DNA from: Acidobacteriota bacterium
GTDB lineage: Bacteria; Acidobacteriota; Blastocatellia; Pyrinomonadales; Pyrinomonadaceae
NCBI GenBank assembly: GCA_003222975.1
Contig: QHXN01000073.1
Location: 1-41,145 of the forward strand
DNA: 41,145 bases
Direction of reading: 5' to 3'
The notes under the pieces are model-generated. The model was not told the origin of the DNA. It was given only the letters and a program-made list of their open reading frames with translations, and ran no database searches. Shown here piece by piece: positions 16,191 to 24,175 of the stretch (positions are counted from its first letter, which is position 1; each line of letters begins with the position of its first letter). Position numbers and translations under genes: made by a program.

Positions 16191-17258
16191 TTAACTCGCC
16201 GACCCCTCGCCGCCGACGGACATCGCCGTCGGTGCACTGCCGCCAACCGCGACCTCGACACCCTCGACGGCGTGCTTCTCATCAATAGCCTCGGAGACTA
16301 CCTCGGCTGCGCCGCCGCCGCCAGCGCCGTCGCGGCGCGAGGGATTGAAGCGGTCAATGAGCCAGCCGAAGGCGAAGAGCAGGAGGAAGGCGGCGATGTA
16401 GATGACCCAGCCGGAGAACTCGTGGAAGAAGCCGTCCGCCACCTGCGTGCCGTAGTAGCGGGCCAGCACGCCCGTGCCGCTGACACGCGCCGCGTTCGTG
16501 ATGATCGCGATGGGCACAGCCGCCGCGACGATGAGCACGGCGCGCCACACGGCGTAGCGCGAGCGTCGTCCGCCGTCGCCGTCGCTGCCCGCGCCGCCTT
16601 CGTGCGAAGGGTTTGTGAAGTAGGCGAAGACGACCGCGAGCGTGATGAGCGTCATCAGGCTGCGGATGCCACTGCACGCCTCGACCACTTCGAGTCGCTT
16701 GGTCGTCGCCGAGCCGAGCGGGTACAGCTCGATGATGTTGCCTTCGCGCAGCACGGGGATGTTAACCAGGCGCATCACCCACACCGCGCATTGCGACGCG
16801 AAGAGTTGGAGCGGGAAGGCGACCTTGTTGAAGACGATGGCCGGGACGGGAATCGCCAGCGCGAGCAGCAGGAGCGGCACCGCCGCGGCGCGCAGAAGCC
16901 GCCAGCCCCAGAAGTAGATGCACAGGCCGGCGAGCAAAAGGACGAGCGATGTCCGCTGCACGAACAGCTCCGCGCCCGCCGTCCCAGCCCACAGCGCCAG
17001 CAGAGCCGCGGCCACGCCCGCCACGCCCCAAGCCGCGCGCGGGCGCTTCTCGACCGACGCGAACCTCTCGCGCTCGGCCCAGAGAATGTAGCCGATGACG
17101 AACGGGATGAGCAGGCCGTGCGAGTAGTTTTCGTCCTCCCACCAGAAACGGCCCAGCCGCGCGACGACGCCCCAGTAGGCGAATGCGACCGCCGCGGCGA
17201 GCAGCAGAGGCTTCCAGATTCGTCCGGCTGAAGTGGAAGGAGGCATCGTTACAGACAT
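16191..17258 (-). CDS. xrt: exosortase (membrane transpeptidase)
   Basis: The 355-residue integral membrane protein has about eight hydrophobic helices and the exosortase catalytic triad. These are Cys195 in EACSGIRSL, Arg258 in ITNAARVSGTG, and His279 in FFHEFSGW. The NYSHGLLIPF motif near residue 44, typical of the family, is present. Exosortases cut proteins with a PEP-CTERM-like tail and join them to another molecule, probably at the cell surface. The Gly/Ser/Asp/Arg loop at about 217-233 and the last 50 residues (Gly/Ala/Val/Glu-rich) are variable tails. The start at 17258 is by family length; no strong Shine-Dalgarno is visible and an ATG four codons later is possible. The exact class is not certain. 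The EPS gene set fits EpsH1/XrtA, but the separate EpsI is unusual for that class. Confidence 0.9.
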   Translation of the reverse strand: MSVTMPPSTSAGRIWKPLLLAAAVAFAYWGVVARLGRFWWEDENYSHGLLIPFVIGYILWAERERFASVEKRPRAAWGVAGVAAALLALWAGTAGAELFVQRTSLVLLLAGLCIYFWGWRLLRAAAVPLLLLALAIPVPAIVFNKVAFPLQLFASQCAVWVMRLVNIPVLREGNIIELYPLGSATTKRLEVVEACSGIRSLMTLITLAVVFAYFTNPSHEGGAGSDGDGGRRSRYAVWRAVLIVAAAVPIAIITNAARVSGTGVLARYYGTQVADGFFHEFSGWVIYIAAFLLLFAFGWLIDRFNPSRRDGAGGGGAAEVVSEAIDEKHAVEGVEVAVGGSAPTAMSVGGEGSAS

Positions 17259-17406
17259 GGCCGAAGGCAAGCCCAGGACGAAGTGTAAGGGCCGCACGCG
17301 AACAAGCGCGAAGGTCTCCGACTGCCCGTCTATTCCTACGGCGCGAAGGCGCGAAGACCGCCGAACACGCCATTTCAGCTTAGCGCATGGCGGGCCGGGC
17401 GGCAAC

Positions 17407-17473
17407 AAAAAACAGAGAGAAGGGCGAAGGGCGAAAGAGTGTTCTTGCTTCCCTTTCGCCCTCCGCCCTTTCT
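17407..17473 (-). terminator. intrinsic terminator after the beta-helix/DUF4214 gene
   Basis: On the minus strand, arms 17473-17453 and 17437-17419 form a stem of about 18 bp (GGGCG-rich, one bulge) around a 15-base loop, followed after CTCTCTG by six U (17412-17407). It lies 46 bases past the stop of the DUF4214 gene and before the exosortase start. The arms are themselves built of 7-base units (GAAGGGC-GAAGGGC), like the other arrays in this locus. Confidence 0.8.
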
Positions 17474-17518
17474 AGTGTGCCCCGCGCCGTGTGCTTCCGG
17501 CCTGCCGCGCCTGCGGCG

Positions 17519-20380
17519 TCACTGCTGCTTGAAGCGGTCGCGGTACTCGGTCGAGTTGAGGAACGCCTTGACCATCTCGGCCTTGACGTAGTTGCCTTGG
17601 AACTGGTCGAGCTTCGCGAGCCAGAAGTCGTAGCCCGCCTGGTCGGGATCGCGGCGCAGGTAGCCGAAGTATTGCATCAGCACGAAGGCCTTGTCGGATT
17701 CGAGCTGCGAGAACTGCGGATTGTCAACCAACTGCCCCAGCGCGTCGGCGCGCGTCGTCGCGCCGCCCTGGAGCGAGGCGACCAGCGCGTCGCGCTCGGA
17801 CTGCTGCGGTATGACGCCCATCGAGGCGTAGAGCGCGTCAACGAACTGCGCGTTCGTCAGTGAGCCGTAGCGCGCCTGGAAGTCGGGGCGCTGCACCCAA
17901 CTCTGGAGGAAAGCCTTCTTGTTGGCGGCGAGCGTGTTCTGCCAGCCCGTCGCGCCGACGACCAAGCCCTTCTCCACCTCCTGCGTGTCGGCGAGGAACT
18001 CGCTGAAGAGCACCGTGCGACCGAACGACCCGCGGTAGAGGCGCTCGACGAAGTAACCCGTCTGCTGGAACTCTATCGAGAGGAAGTAGGCGGCCGACAC
18101 GTCCGTGCGCATCGCCGCGCGGCAGCGGGCGTCCGCGCCGCACGCCTCGACCTTGCTCGTCCAGAAGGCGCGGCCCGCCTCGTCCGGCTCGCGCCCGAGG
18201 AAGTCAACGTAGTGCTGGCGCACGAAGTACTGCGTGTAGTCCACGGGGTTTGAAACGTCGCCGTAGATCATCAGCACGTCGGCCAGCTCCAGGTCGTCAA
18301 TGGCCTTCTGCAAATTCGCCTTCGCGTCCGTCAGTTGGTTCTGCGAGGCGTTCGCGCCGGCGGTGGCCGCGTAGCCGAGCGCGTTCGAGAGGGCGGCATC
18401 AATGCGGGCCGCCGCCGGGTACGAGGCGCGCTCGGAGCTGAACGCGACGTAAGCCTGCTGGATGCCGGCGACGACCGCGGCGATGCGGTCGGCGGGGCTG
18501 GCGGTGGCCGTCGCGGTCGCGCCCGACGTGACGGGCGCGTTCGTCGCGACCGACGCGGTGAGTTCGTTGCTGATGTCCTGCGCGTCGCGCCTGGCCCTCA
18601 AGAGGATGTCCTGCGCGCTGCCGGCGGGCGCGGGTGAAGGCTGTGGGGTCGGGGTGGCCGCGGGCGTCGGCGTCGGCGTCGGCTGCGGTGGCGCGGGAGT
18701 CGGCGAAGGAATCGGAGAAGGAGTCGGTGTCGGTGTCGCCGCCGGTACTGGTGTCGGTGTCGGTGTTGATGTCGGCGTCGGCGTGGGAAGCGCCATTGCC
18801 GCTAGGAGGGCATCAAAGTCGCACCCGGCGTCTTTGCCGTCGGTCGCGGCGCTCTTGTAAGGGCTGTTGGCGGCGAGGCGATAATTGCCGCCTGTGCGGT
18901 CAACGAAACCCACGGCGTCGAGCGAAGTCGGATAGGAGTTGCCGGGAAAGTCCGCGGACGGGTAATACATAGTCAGGCTCCCGCCGTACTCGTTGACCCC
19001 GGCGATCACGTTGCCGCGAAACACGCACGAAGGAAAATATGTATTCAGCGTCGGCTCGCCTCTGCCCGTGTTATCGCCTATCACGCCGTAGGCGTTGTTC
19101 GGCGTTAAGTTGTTAGTGAAGACGAAGCCCGTGCTCGCCGCCCCGTATGCCACCGTAACGTTGCCATTCTGAAACGCGGTGTTGTGATCAACCGTGACGG
19201 CGTCGGATTGAGTCAGCACCAGGAACTTGCCGTCCCCTCCCCAGTTCGCGCTGCTGACATCGTCGAACAGGTTGTTGCGGATCGTGATCCGCTTCGTCTG
19301 CTGGCTCGGGTGCTCGTCGTCCGTGCCGAGGATGTCAATGGCCGAGCTGGTGTGGCGGACGATGTTATTCGTGAAACGCACGTCCTGAACCACGCTCCAG
19401 GGGGCCGTGCCCCCTTGGTTGCGCGGCGTGAAGAGAACCGCGTAGCCGCTCTGCGCGTCCGCCCAGTTGTACTCCAGCACGTTGCCGTCAATCGTGACGC
19501 GCTGAGCGTTCTTCATCTCCAGAAGGTTCTTGACCGTCCAGACCCCACGCCACGCGGCTGGCTTCGAGATTTGGTTGCGAAGAATCTGGATGTCCGAGGG
19601 GACGAGGCCCGCGATGCTCGGGTCGGAGCCGCCGAACATAATGTTTTCGCCGGCCCCTTCCAGGTAGTTGTTCACGATTGTGAAGGGGCCTGGGCCGTTC
19701 CAACCGGCGATGGCCTGCGAATCCTGCCCCTTGCTTTTGCAGTCGGAGATGTAGGAGTTGACGATCTGTGTGGACGCGCTGTTGAGCGCGATGCCGCGCT
19801 TGAGGCCGCTAGTCGGGTCGCCGTGAACGTAGCAGCGGTCAATGATGAGGTCGTGCGGCACGGCGTCGAGTGATGACTGCGCGCCGGAGCCGTCGCCCAA
19901 CTGAATCAGGTCGTAGACGAGCGCCGAAGCGCCCGACGGCTTGAACTCGATGCCGACGAAGCGGTAGTTGTGCGCGCCCGGTGCCGTCAGGAGCGCCGGT
20001 GCCCCGCCGCCCGGCGAGACCAGCTTGGGCATGACGCCCGAATACGCGGGCGTGATCCGCGCGCCTTCAGCCGGGAGGCTGGAGTCGTCCGCCGCCGTGC
20101 GCACCGTGATGTAATCGGCACCCGATCTGAACGGCAGCGTGAACGGCCCCGTGAACGTCGCGCCCGGTTCGAGCAGAATCGTGTCGCCGGGTTGCGCGGC
20201 GTTGAGCGCCGCCTGAAGGCTGCCGCCCGCGGGAACGTTTAAGGTGGCGGCGCGGGCGGCCTTTTCATTCGCGACGATGAAGAGCGCGGCGCAGAGGAGA
20301 CTTAAGCAGAGATGAAAGCAGGTCGGAAGAGAGCGGAAAGTGCTTTGCCTTTGGAAGACGGCGGTAGGCGATAATATCAT
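17519..20380 (-). CDS. secreted right-handed beta-helix protein with C-terminal DUF4214 domains
   Basis: This 953-residue protein has a signal peptide (about 1-45, ending AARAA) and a right-handed parallel beta-helix (about 46-525). The helix opens [20 protein letters not shown] and carries repeated Asn-rich turns such as [20 protein letters not shown] and [20 protein letters not shown] Pro-Thr linker follows at about 529-587, then an Ala-rich helical stretch. Two DUF4214-type modules lie at about 710-953, with [18 protein letters not shown] and [17 protein letters not shown]. Beta-helix folds include polysaccharide lyases and alginate epimerases, and DUF4214 is common in large surface proteins. 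A role in binding or modifying the EPS is likely, but no catalytic residues can be named. The ATG at 20380 has a GTGGGG Shine-Dalgarno next to the proximal c-di-GMP riboswitch. A terminator follows at 17407-17473. It has a paralogue upstream. Confidence 0.85.
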   Translation of the reverse strand: MILSPTAVFQRQSTFRSLPTCFHLCLSLLCAALFIVANEKAARAATLNVPAGGSLQAALNAAQPGDTILLEPGATFTGPFTLPFRSGADYITVRTAADDSSLPAEGARITPAYSGVMPKLVSPGGGAPALLTAPGAHNYRFVGIEFKPSGASALVYDLIQLGDGSGAQSSLDAVPHDLIIDRCYVHGDPTSGLKRGIALNSASTQIVNSYISDCKSKGQDSQAIAGWNGPGPFTIVNNYLEGAGENIMFGGSDPSIAGLVPSDIQILRNQISKPAAWRGVWTVKNLLEMKNAQRVTIDGNVLEYNWADAQSGYAVLFTPRNQGGTAPWSVVQDVRFTNNIVRHTSSAIDILGTDDEHPSQQTKRITIRNNLFDDVSSANWGGDGKFLVLTQSDAVTVDHNTAFQNGNVTVAYGAASTGFVFTNNLTPNNAYGVIGDNTGRGEPTLNTYFPSCVFRGNVIAGVNEYGGSLTMYYPSADFPGNSYPTSLDAVGFVDRTGGNYRLAANSPYKSAATDGKDAGCDFDALLAAMALPTPTPTSTPTPTPVPAATPTPTPSPIPSPTPAPPQPTPTPTPAATPTPQPSPAPAGSAQDILLRARRDAQDISNELTASVATNAPVTSGATATATASPADRIAAVVAGIQQAYVAFSSERASYPAAARIDAALSNALGYAATAGANASQNQLTDAKANLQKAIDDLELADVLMIYGDVSNPVDYTQYFVRQHYVDFLGREPDEAGRAFWTSKVEACGADARCRAAMRTDVSAAYFLSIEFQQTGYFVERLYRGSFGRTVLFSEFLADTQEVEKGLVVGATGWQNTLAANKKAFLQSWVQRPDFQARYGSLTNAQFVDALYASMGVIPQQSERDALVASLQGGATTRADALGQLVDNPQFSQLESDKAFVLMQYFGYLRRDPDQAGYDFWLAKLDQFQGNYVKAEMVKAFLNSTEYRDRFKQQ

Positions 20381-20392
20381 TTGTCAAACCCC

Positions 20393-20475
20393 ACTTCGGT
20401 AACCGGACGATCTCAAGGCCGGTCGACCCTGAGACTCCTGGCTTTGCGAACCCGCATCACTGCGGGGGTGCCTTT
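20393..20475 (-). ncRNA. c-di-GMP-I (GEMM) riboswitch, proximal aptamer
   Basis: Read on the minus strand the segment has the conserved GEMM elements in order. These are GGCA (about 20472-20469), a CCCGCA/TGCGGG hairpin with a GTGA (GNRA) tetraloop (20466-20451), CGCAAAGCC (20448-20440), a second helix region, and GGTTACCGAAG (20404-20394). The 3' end runs into GTGGGG, the Shine-Dalgarno of the gene starting at 20380, so control is probably translational. The 5' motif reads GGCACC rather than the fuller GGGCAAACC of the distal copy. Confidence 0.85.
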
Positions 20476-20545
20476 AATTCGGTGATGGTCGCGCCCCTCG
20501 GAAGGGCGCAGATGTGCATGACGGGGCGCGGTCGTCCCATCCGTT

Positions 20546-20642
20546 TCCGGCGAGAGCTTCGGCGGAAACAGAATCACGCCTTCAGACAGCCTAGCGCTGT
20601 CGGACGGCGCGCGTCGCGGGAGCCTGCGGCGCGCTCGCCGGA
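20546..20642 (-). other. closed-stem RNA domain between the two riboswitches
   Basis: A perfect 9-bp stem (TCCGGCGAG at 20642-20634 in the transcript with CTCGCCGGA at 20554-20546) closes a 97-base domain. Inside lies a hairpin CCGACAGC/GCTGTCTG and the sequence GTTTCCGCCGAAGC, loosely like the 3' end of a GEMM aptamer. A strong GCGCCC/GGGCGC hairpin follows at about 20492-20512. It may be the expression platform of the distal aptamer or a decayed third aptamer. Confidence 0.45.
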
Positions 20643-20668
20643 GTTTGAAGTGACGACTGTCTCCGACC

Positions 20669-20772
20669 GCTTTCGGCAACCAGACAATCTCTTTAAGAGG
20701 CGCTCGGTGGATTGAGCGCCCGCGGAGATTCACGGCTTTGCGTCCCTGCCTCGCGGCAGGTTTGCCCTTATC
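20669..20772 (-). ncRNA. c-di-GMP-I (GEMM) riboswitch, distal aptamer
   Basis: On the minus strand this is a near-textbook GEMM aptamer. GGGCAAACC (20767-20759) leads into a CCTGCC/GGCAGG hairpin with a GCGA (GNRA) tetraloop (20760-20745), then GGGACGCAAAGCC with the core GACGCAAAGCC at 20744-20734. A second arm has GGCGCTC/GAGCGCC, followed by GATTGTCTGG and GGTTGCCGAAAG (20681-20670). It begins about 65 bases after the predicted transcription start and about 290 bases before the start codon it serves. Confidence 0.93.
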
Positions 20773-20842
20773 GTTGCAATCGTCATTTTTGCGAAAGATC
20801 AGAGCCGCGGGCCAGCCGCATGGGCCGACCACGACCATCTTC

Positions 20843-20871
20843 ATTAAACGAAATTTTTAGTTGTTTGTCAA
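20843..20871 (-). promoter_or_regulatory. sigma-70-type promoter of the riboswitch-controlled gene
   Basis: Minus-strand TTGACA (20871-20866), a 17-base AT-rich spacer, then TTTAAT (20848-20843). The -35 is perfect, the -10 is 5 of 6 and the spacing is ideal, in DNA that is otherwise GC-rich. The predicted start near 20836 gives a leader of about 455 bases holding both riboswitches. Confidence 0.8.
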
Positions 20872-20902
20872 CAGCCCTTTATGCCCGCCCGTTCCGCCTC
20901 AT

Positions 20903-22456
20903 TTAGCGGGCGGATTGGGTGAGTTCGCTGAGGTTCGCGCCGATGTCCGTGCCGTCGGACGCGCCATTTTTGAGCGGGCTGTCGGGGCGCAGCCTGTAGT
21001 CGCCGCCCTCGGGGTTGACGAATTTGAGCTGTTTGAGGGAGGCCGGGAATAGATTCCGCGCTTTGTAGTCGCGCGCGTCGCCTCCGATGATCGCGTTGTG
21101 GCTCACGACCGCGCCGGGGAAGTAAACGTTTAATGAATCCGCGCCGGGCGCGTGGTCGCTGCCGATAAAGCCATACGCGTTTTGCGGAACGATATTATCG
21201 CGGAAGACCAAGCCGGCGACCGGCTCCCCGTAGGCTTTCGTGATGTTGCCCGTCATCAGAATAGTGTTGTGCACGACGACGAGTCCGTCCCACTGTGTCA
21301 CCGTCATGAACTGGCCGTCGCCGCCCCACTTCGACCCGTTGATGTCTTCAAATAAATTGTTGCGCACCGTCAGGCGGTGGCCGCCCTGCCCTTCCGAGCC
21401 GTAGAGGTTGAGCGCGCCGGCAGCGCCGCGCACGGTGTTGTTGACGAACTGAACGTCCTCGACCGTCGCCTGCGGCGCGCGCTTGTCCTCGTCGCGCACG
21501 GTGAAGAGGACGGCTGTGCCGTCCTGCCCGCTCGCCCAGTCATTCGTCATCATGTTGCCGTCCACGACGACGCGCCGCGCGTTCTTCAGCTCGAAATGGT
21601 TTTTGACGACCCAGCCTTCCGCGCGCCAGCGCAGAGGCTTGTTGAAATGGTTGCCGCGCACGACGATGTCCGAGGGCACGATTCTCATGCGCGGCGCTGC
21701 GCCGCCGAAGAGCACGCCCTCGGCGGCGGCCTCGATGTAGTTGTTGGTGATCTCGAACGGGCCGTCTCCGCCCCACCCGCAGATGGCCTGGCTCTCTTCG
21801 CCTTTGCGTTTGATGTCGGAGAAGTAGCTGTTCACGACGCGTATCGCGCGCCCGTTCGCGGCGATGCCGCGCCGCTGCCCTTCCGACGGGTCGCCGTGGA
21901 CGTAGGTGCGATCAAATTCGATGTCGTGCGGCAGTTCGTCGGGCGACTTCTCTTCGCCGGTTCCGAGCAGGATGATGTTGCCCTCGCCCTTGAGGGTCGG
22001 CCCGAACTCCACGCCGACGAAGCGGTAGTGGTGCGCGCCCGGAGCCGTCGCGATGGCCGGAGCGCCTGCTTCCCTAGAGACGATCTTCGGCAGCACGGCG
22101 GCGTAACGCGACGGGTCAAGGCGCTCGCCCGGCGCAGGCAACTGAGAGTCGGGCGCGGACGAACGGATCGTGATGAAGTCGTTCGCGCCCGGCTTGTTCG
22201 GCAGCTTGAACGCGCCGCGGAAGGTCGCCCCCGCTTCGAGCATGATGACATCGCCGGGGCGCGCGCGGTCGAGCGCCGCTTGGAAGTTATCTCCGGCCTT
22301 GACGAGAATCGTCGCCGTGCTTGAACCCGAAACCGTGCGGGGACGCTCCTGACGGTTCGCGCCCCTTCTCTGTGCGTAGACGAGCGCGAGACACACGCCG
22401 AGCAACGCCGTGACGAAGGCATAGGCGGCCCTCTTCCCGATTAACTTTCGGCCCAT
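20903..22456 (-). CDS. secreted right-handed beta-helix protein (paralogue without DUF4214)
   Basis: The 517-residue protein shares the beta-helix of the neighbouring 953-residue protein along its length, in the same order. Matching stretches are FQAALDRARPGDVIMLEAGA, HHYRFVGVEFGP, VNSYFSDIKRKGEESQAI, LTVRNNLFEDINGSKWGGDG and IVPQNAYGFIGSD. It ends SPLKNGASDGTDIGANLSEL, exactly where the neighbour passes into its Pro-Thr linker, so it lacks the C-terminal modules. A hydrophobic N-terminal segment (about residues 10-28) serves as a signal or anchor. The ATG at 22456 with AGGGAG three bases upstream is preferred over the GTG four codons earlier. The pair arose by tandem duplication. Lyase, epimerase or polymer-binding activity is possible but not shown by visible residues. 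Confidence 0.8.
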   Translation of the reverse strand: MGRKLIGKRAAYAFVTALLGVCLALVYAQRRGANRQERPRTVSGSSTATILVKAGDNFQAALDRARPGDVIMLEAGATFRGAFKLPNKPGANDFITIRSSAPDSQLPAPGERLDPSRYAAVLPKIVSREAGAPAIATAPGAHHYRFVGVEFGPTLKGEGNIILLGTGEEKSPDELPHDIEFDRTYVHGDPSEGQRRGIAANGRAIRVVNSYFSDIKRKGEESQAICGWGGDGPFEITNNYIEAAAEGVLFGGAAPRMRIVPSDIVVRGNHFNKPLRWRAEGWVVKNHFELKNARRVVVDGNMMTNDWASGQDGTAVLFTVRDEDKRAPQATVEDVQFVNNTVRGAAGALNLYGSEGQGGHRLTVRNNLFEDINGSKWGGDGQFMTVTQWDGLVVVHNTILMTGNITKAYGEPVAGLVFRDNIVPQNAYGFIGSDHAPGADSLNVYFPGAVVSHNAIIGGDARDYKARNLFPASLKQLKFVNPEGGDYRLRPDSPLKNGASDGTDIGANLSELTQSAR

Positions 22457-22540
22457 CGGCTCCCTCACGCCCCTTCCGTCATTCGGCCTTCACAGCCGGA
22501 CGACCCTTCGCGCCTCCGCCCTCAAGCCACCACGTTTAAG

Positions 22541-23459
22541 CTACGACGACGCACGCTTCTCGAAGACGAATTCGTTACAGCCCAGCCCGACGCCGCCGCA
22601 CTTGAGCTTCGTCAAGGTGAACCCTCTGGCGCGATAAAAGTCGAAAATCTCTTCCGGGTGGGCGACCTCGTAAGGGTATCCCCCGACCCAATCAACGATG
22701 TCGTGCCAGCGGCTCATCCCTCGGTTGTTCCGCCCGTAGCTCGTCCAAGAGCGGGCGTAGTCTTCGACTTTCAAGGTCAGGAGTGAGCGCAGGATTGACT
22801 TCGCTTCGCCGGGCGCGCTGACCGCGACGGCGAACGGGACGCGCAGGACGCGCGGCAACCGGCTGTACGTCCGCTTGATTCACTTCCAGCGCGCGCTCTG
22901 CGTGCCCGTGTTGTTCGTAGACGGCGACGAACAGCTTGCCGCCCGCGGCCACCGGCAGGCACGCGTTTTCCAGTGCCCGCCACATGTCCCCCGTGTGATG
23001 GAGCACGCCCCAGGCATAGACGACATCGAACGTGCCGAGTGATTCGACGTAGTCGGCGTCGAGCGCCGAGCCTTCCTCGACGCCTAGTTCTCGTCGCCCT
23101 CGAAGTAACGCCTCTTGAGTTCGGCGGTGCAGGCCACGGATTGCGGGTCGTAATCGAACGAGTGGAAGCGCCCCTCCCCCAAGCGCCGGGCCGCCAGACT
23201 GAACAGGCCGCTTGCCCGAACCGATGTCCAGGAAACTCTTCCCGGTCAAGCCCTCGACTTTGAGCATACTCTTCAGCGAAGCTTCCGCCTCAGAGATGCG
23301 CTCGTCGTTCAAGACGGCGAGAAATCGGCCCCAGTTCTTTCCGAACTCGAACCTCTCGCCCCGCGCGACCTCACCGATGCGCACGTCCGCGTTGCTATTC
23401 CGTATGTCAGTTGCCAACGGCGAGGCCCCCGTCAAAGGACTCGGCGCTTGATTCTTCAC
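22541..23459 (-). pseudogene. class I SAM-dependent methyltransferase, broken by several frameshifts
   Basis: The SAM-binding motif I is intact (SFLDIGSG) and so is the post-motif [20 protein letters not shown] followed by [18 protein letters not shown]. Between them (about 23211-23087) the sensible reading, [20 protein letters not shown] and [14 protein letters not shown], lies in another frame. One base is gained near 23211 and one lost near 23086. After [10 protein letters not shown] (about 22900) the frame is lost again. The C-terminal part, with [18 protein letters not shown] and [20 protein letters not shown], continues to 22541 in a third reading with an internal TGA. At least three lesions in 0.9 kb, against intact neighbours, point to a decaying gene. 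It may have methylated a sugar or lipid of the EPS. The start (GTG 23459) is a guess. Confidence 0.75.
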
Positions 23460-23475
23460 CCCGCAGCCGGACTGT

Positions 23476-24120
23476 CTAGTAACGCAGCCAGTAATAGACG
23501 AGCTTCGGGTATTCCGTGGCGACCGTCTGCCAGCCGCGCCTGTCCACCCACCAGGCGAAGGGCGCGGGCGACGGCTCGTCCGCCGCAGCCGGGTCGAGGC
23601 CGACCACAACGCCGCTCCCTCGGAAGACTCTACGCAGCGTCCACAACGCGCGCCGCGAGTGATAGGCGGAAGTCACCACGAGGAGTGAATGCAGGCCGTG
23701 CGTCGTCGCGTAGTCGCGCAGCGTCAGGCTCTCGTCGTAAGTGCCCGAAGCGGCTTGCGGCAGCGGCAGCACCACGATCTTCTCCGCGGGCACGCCCGCG
23801 CGGCGCAACTCCTCGAAGGCGCGCTCGACGAAGAAAGGGTTGCGCTGCTGCTCGCTCGACCACCCGCCGCGCTCTTTGTCGTCGGTCAAAATAATCTCCG
23901 GCGCGCGCCCCTCGTTGAAGAGTTGCGCCGCCCAGCGCGTGCGTTCGACGTAAGCCGACGAGCCACTCAACACGGCGATGGCGTCCGCGCGTGCCAACCC
24001 TGCCTGCACGACGAGTGCGCGCGCCGCGACCCACGCCAGAAGCACCCAGGCGGCCAGGAGTAGCGCGCACGCGCGCAAGATAATCCACGCGCGCCTTCCT
24101 CGTATAGCCTTGAGAGCCAC
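23476..24120 (-). CDS. YdcF/ElyC-family (DUF218) membrane-anchored protein
   Basis: The 214-residue product has an N-terminal membrane segment (about residues 12-34) and a DUF218 domain facing outward. Its motifs are [30 protein letters not shown], a long helix [20 protein letters not shown], then [12 protein letters not shown] and [20 protein letters not shown]. Family members (YdcF, SanA, ElyC) act in envelope or undecaprenyl-phosphate-related processes, and copies are frequent in EPS loci. The GTG at 24120 is chosen because the membrane segment begins just after it. Upstream in-frame codons come from a 27-bp duplication of the neighbouring dehydrogenase gene and encode no sensible leader. 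It is transcribed with the dehydrogenase, 55 bases downstream of it. Confidence 0.75.
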   Translation of the reverse strand: MALKAIRGRRAWIILRACALLLAAWVLLAWVAARALVVQAGLARADAIAVLSGSSAYVERTRWAAQLFNEGRAPEIILTDDKERGGWSSEQQRNPFFVERAFEELRRAGVPAEKIVVLPLPQAASGTYDESLTLRDYATTHGLHSLLVVTSAYHSRRALWTLRRVFRGSGVVVGLDPAAADEPSPAPFAWWVDRRGWQTVATEYPKLVYYWLRY

Positions 24121-24146
24121 GATCCGTTGATCTTCGATTCGCCTGC

Positions 24147-24173
24147 CTCGCGCATGAGCTGCGAGATGTGCGG
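24147..24173. repeat. 27-bp direct repeat, copy 1 (between ydcF-like and algD-like genes)
   Basis: These 27 bases are identical to 24344-24370, which lies inside the GDP-mannose dehydrogenase gene and encodes the HISQLMRE stretch. The copies are 197 bp apart in the same orientation. The intergenic copy lies 2 bases past the dehydrogenase stop. It looks like a remnant of a duplication or recombination involving the 3' end of that gene. Confidence 0.8.
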
Positions 24174-24175
24174 CT

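Noticed and set aside
20903..22456. Beta-helix protein as a pectate lyase or AlgG epimerase
   Set aside because: The fold is plausible, but I could not find the catalytic residues or family motifs of those enzymes.
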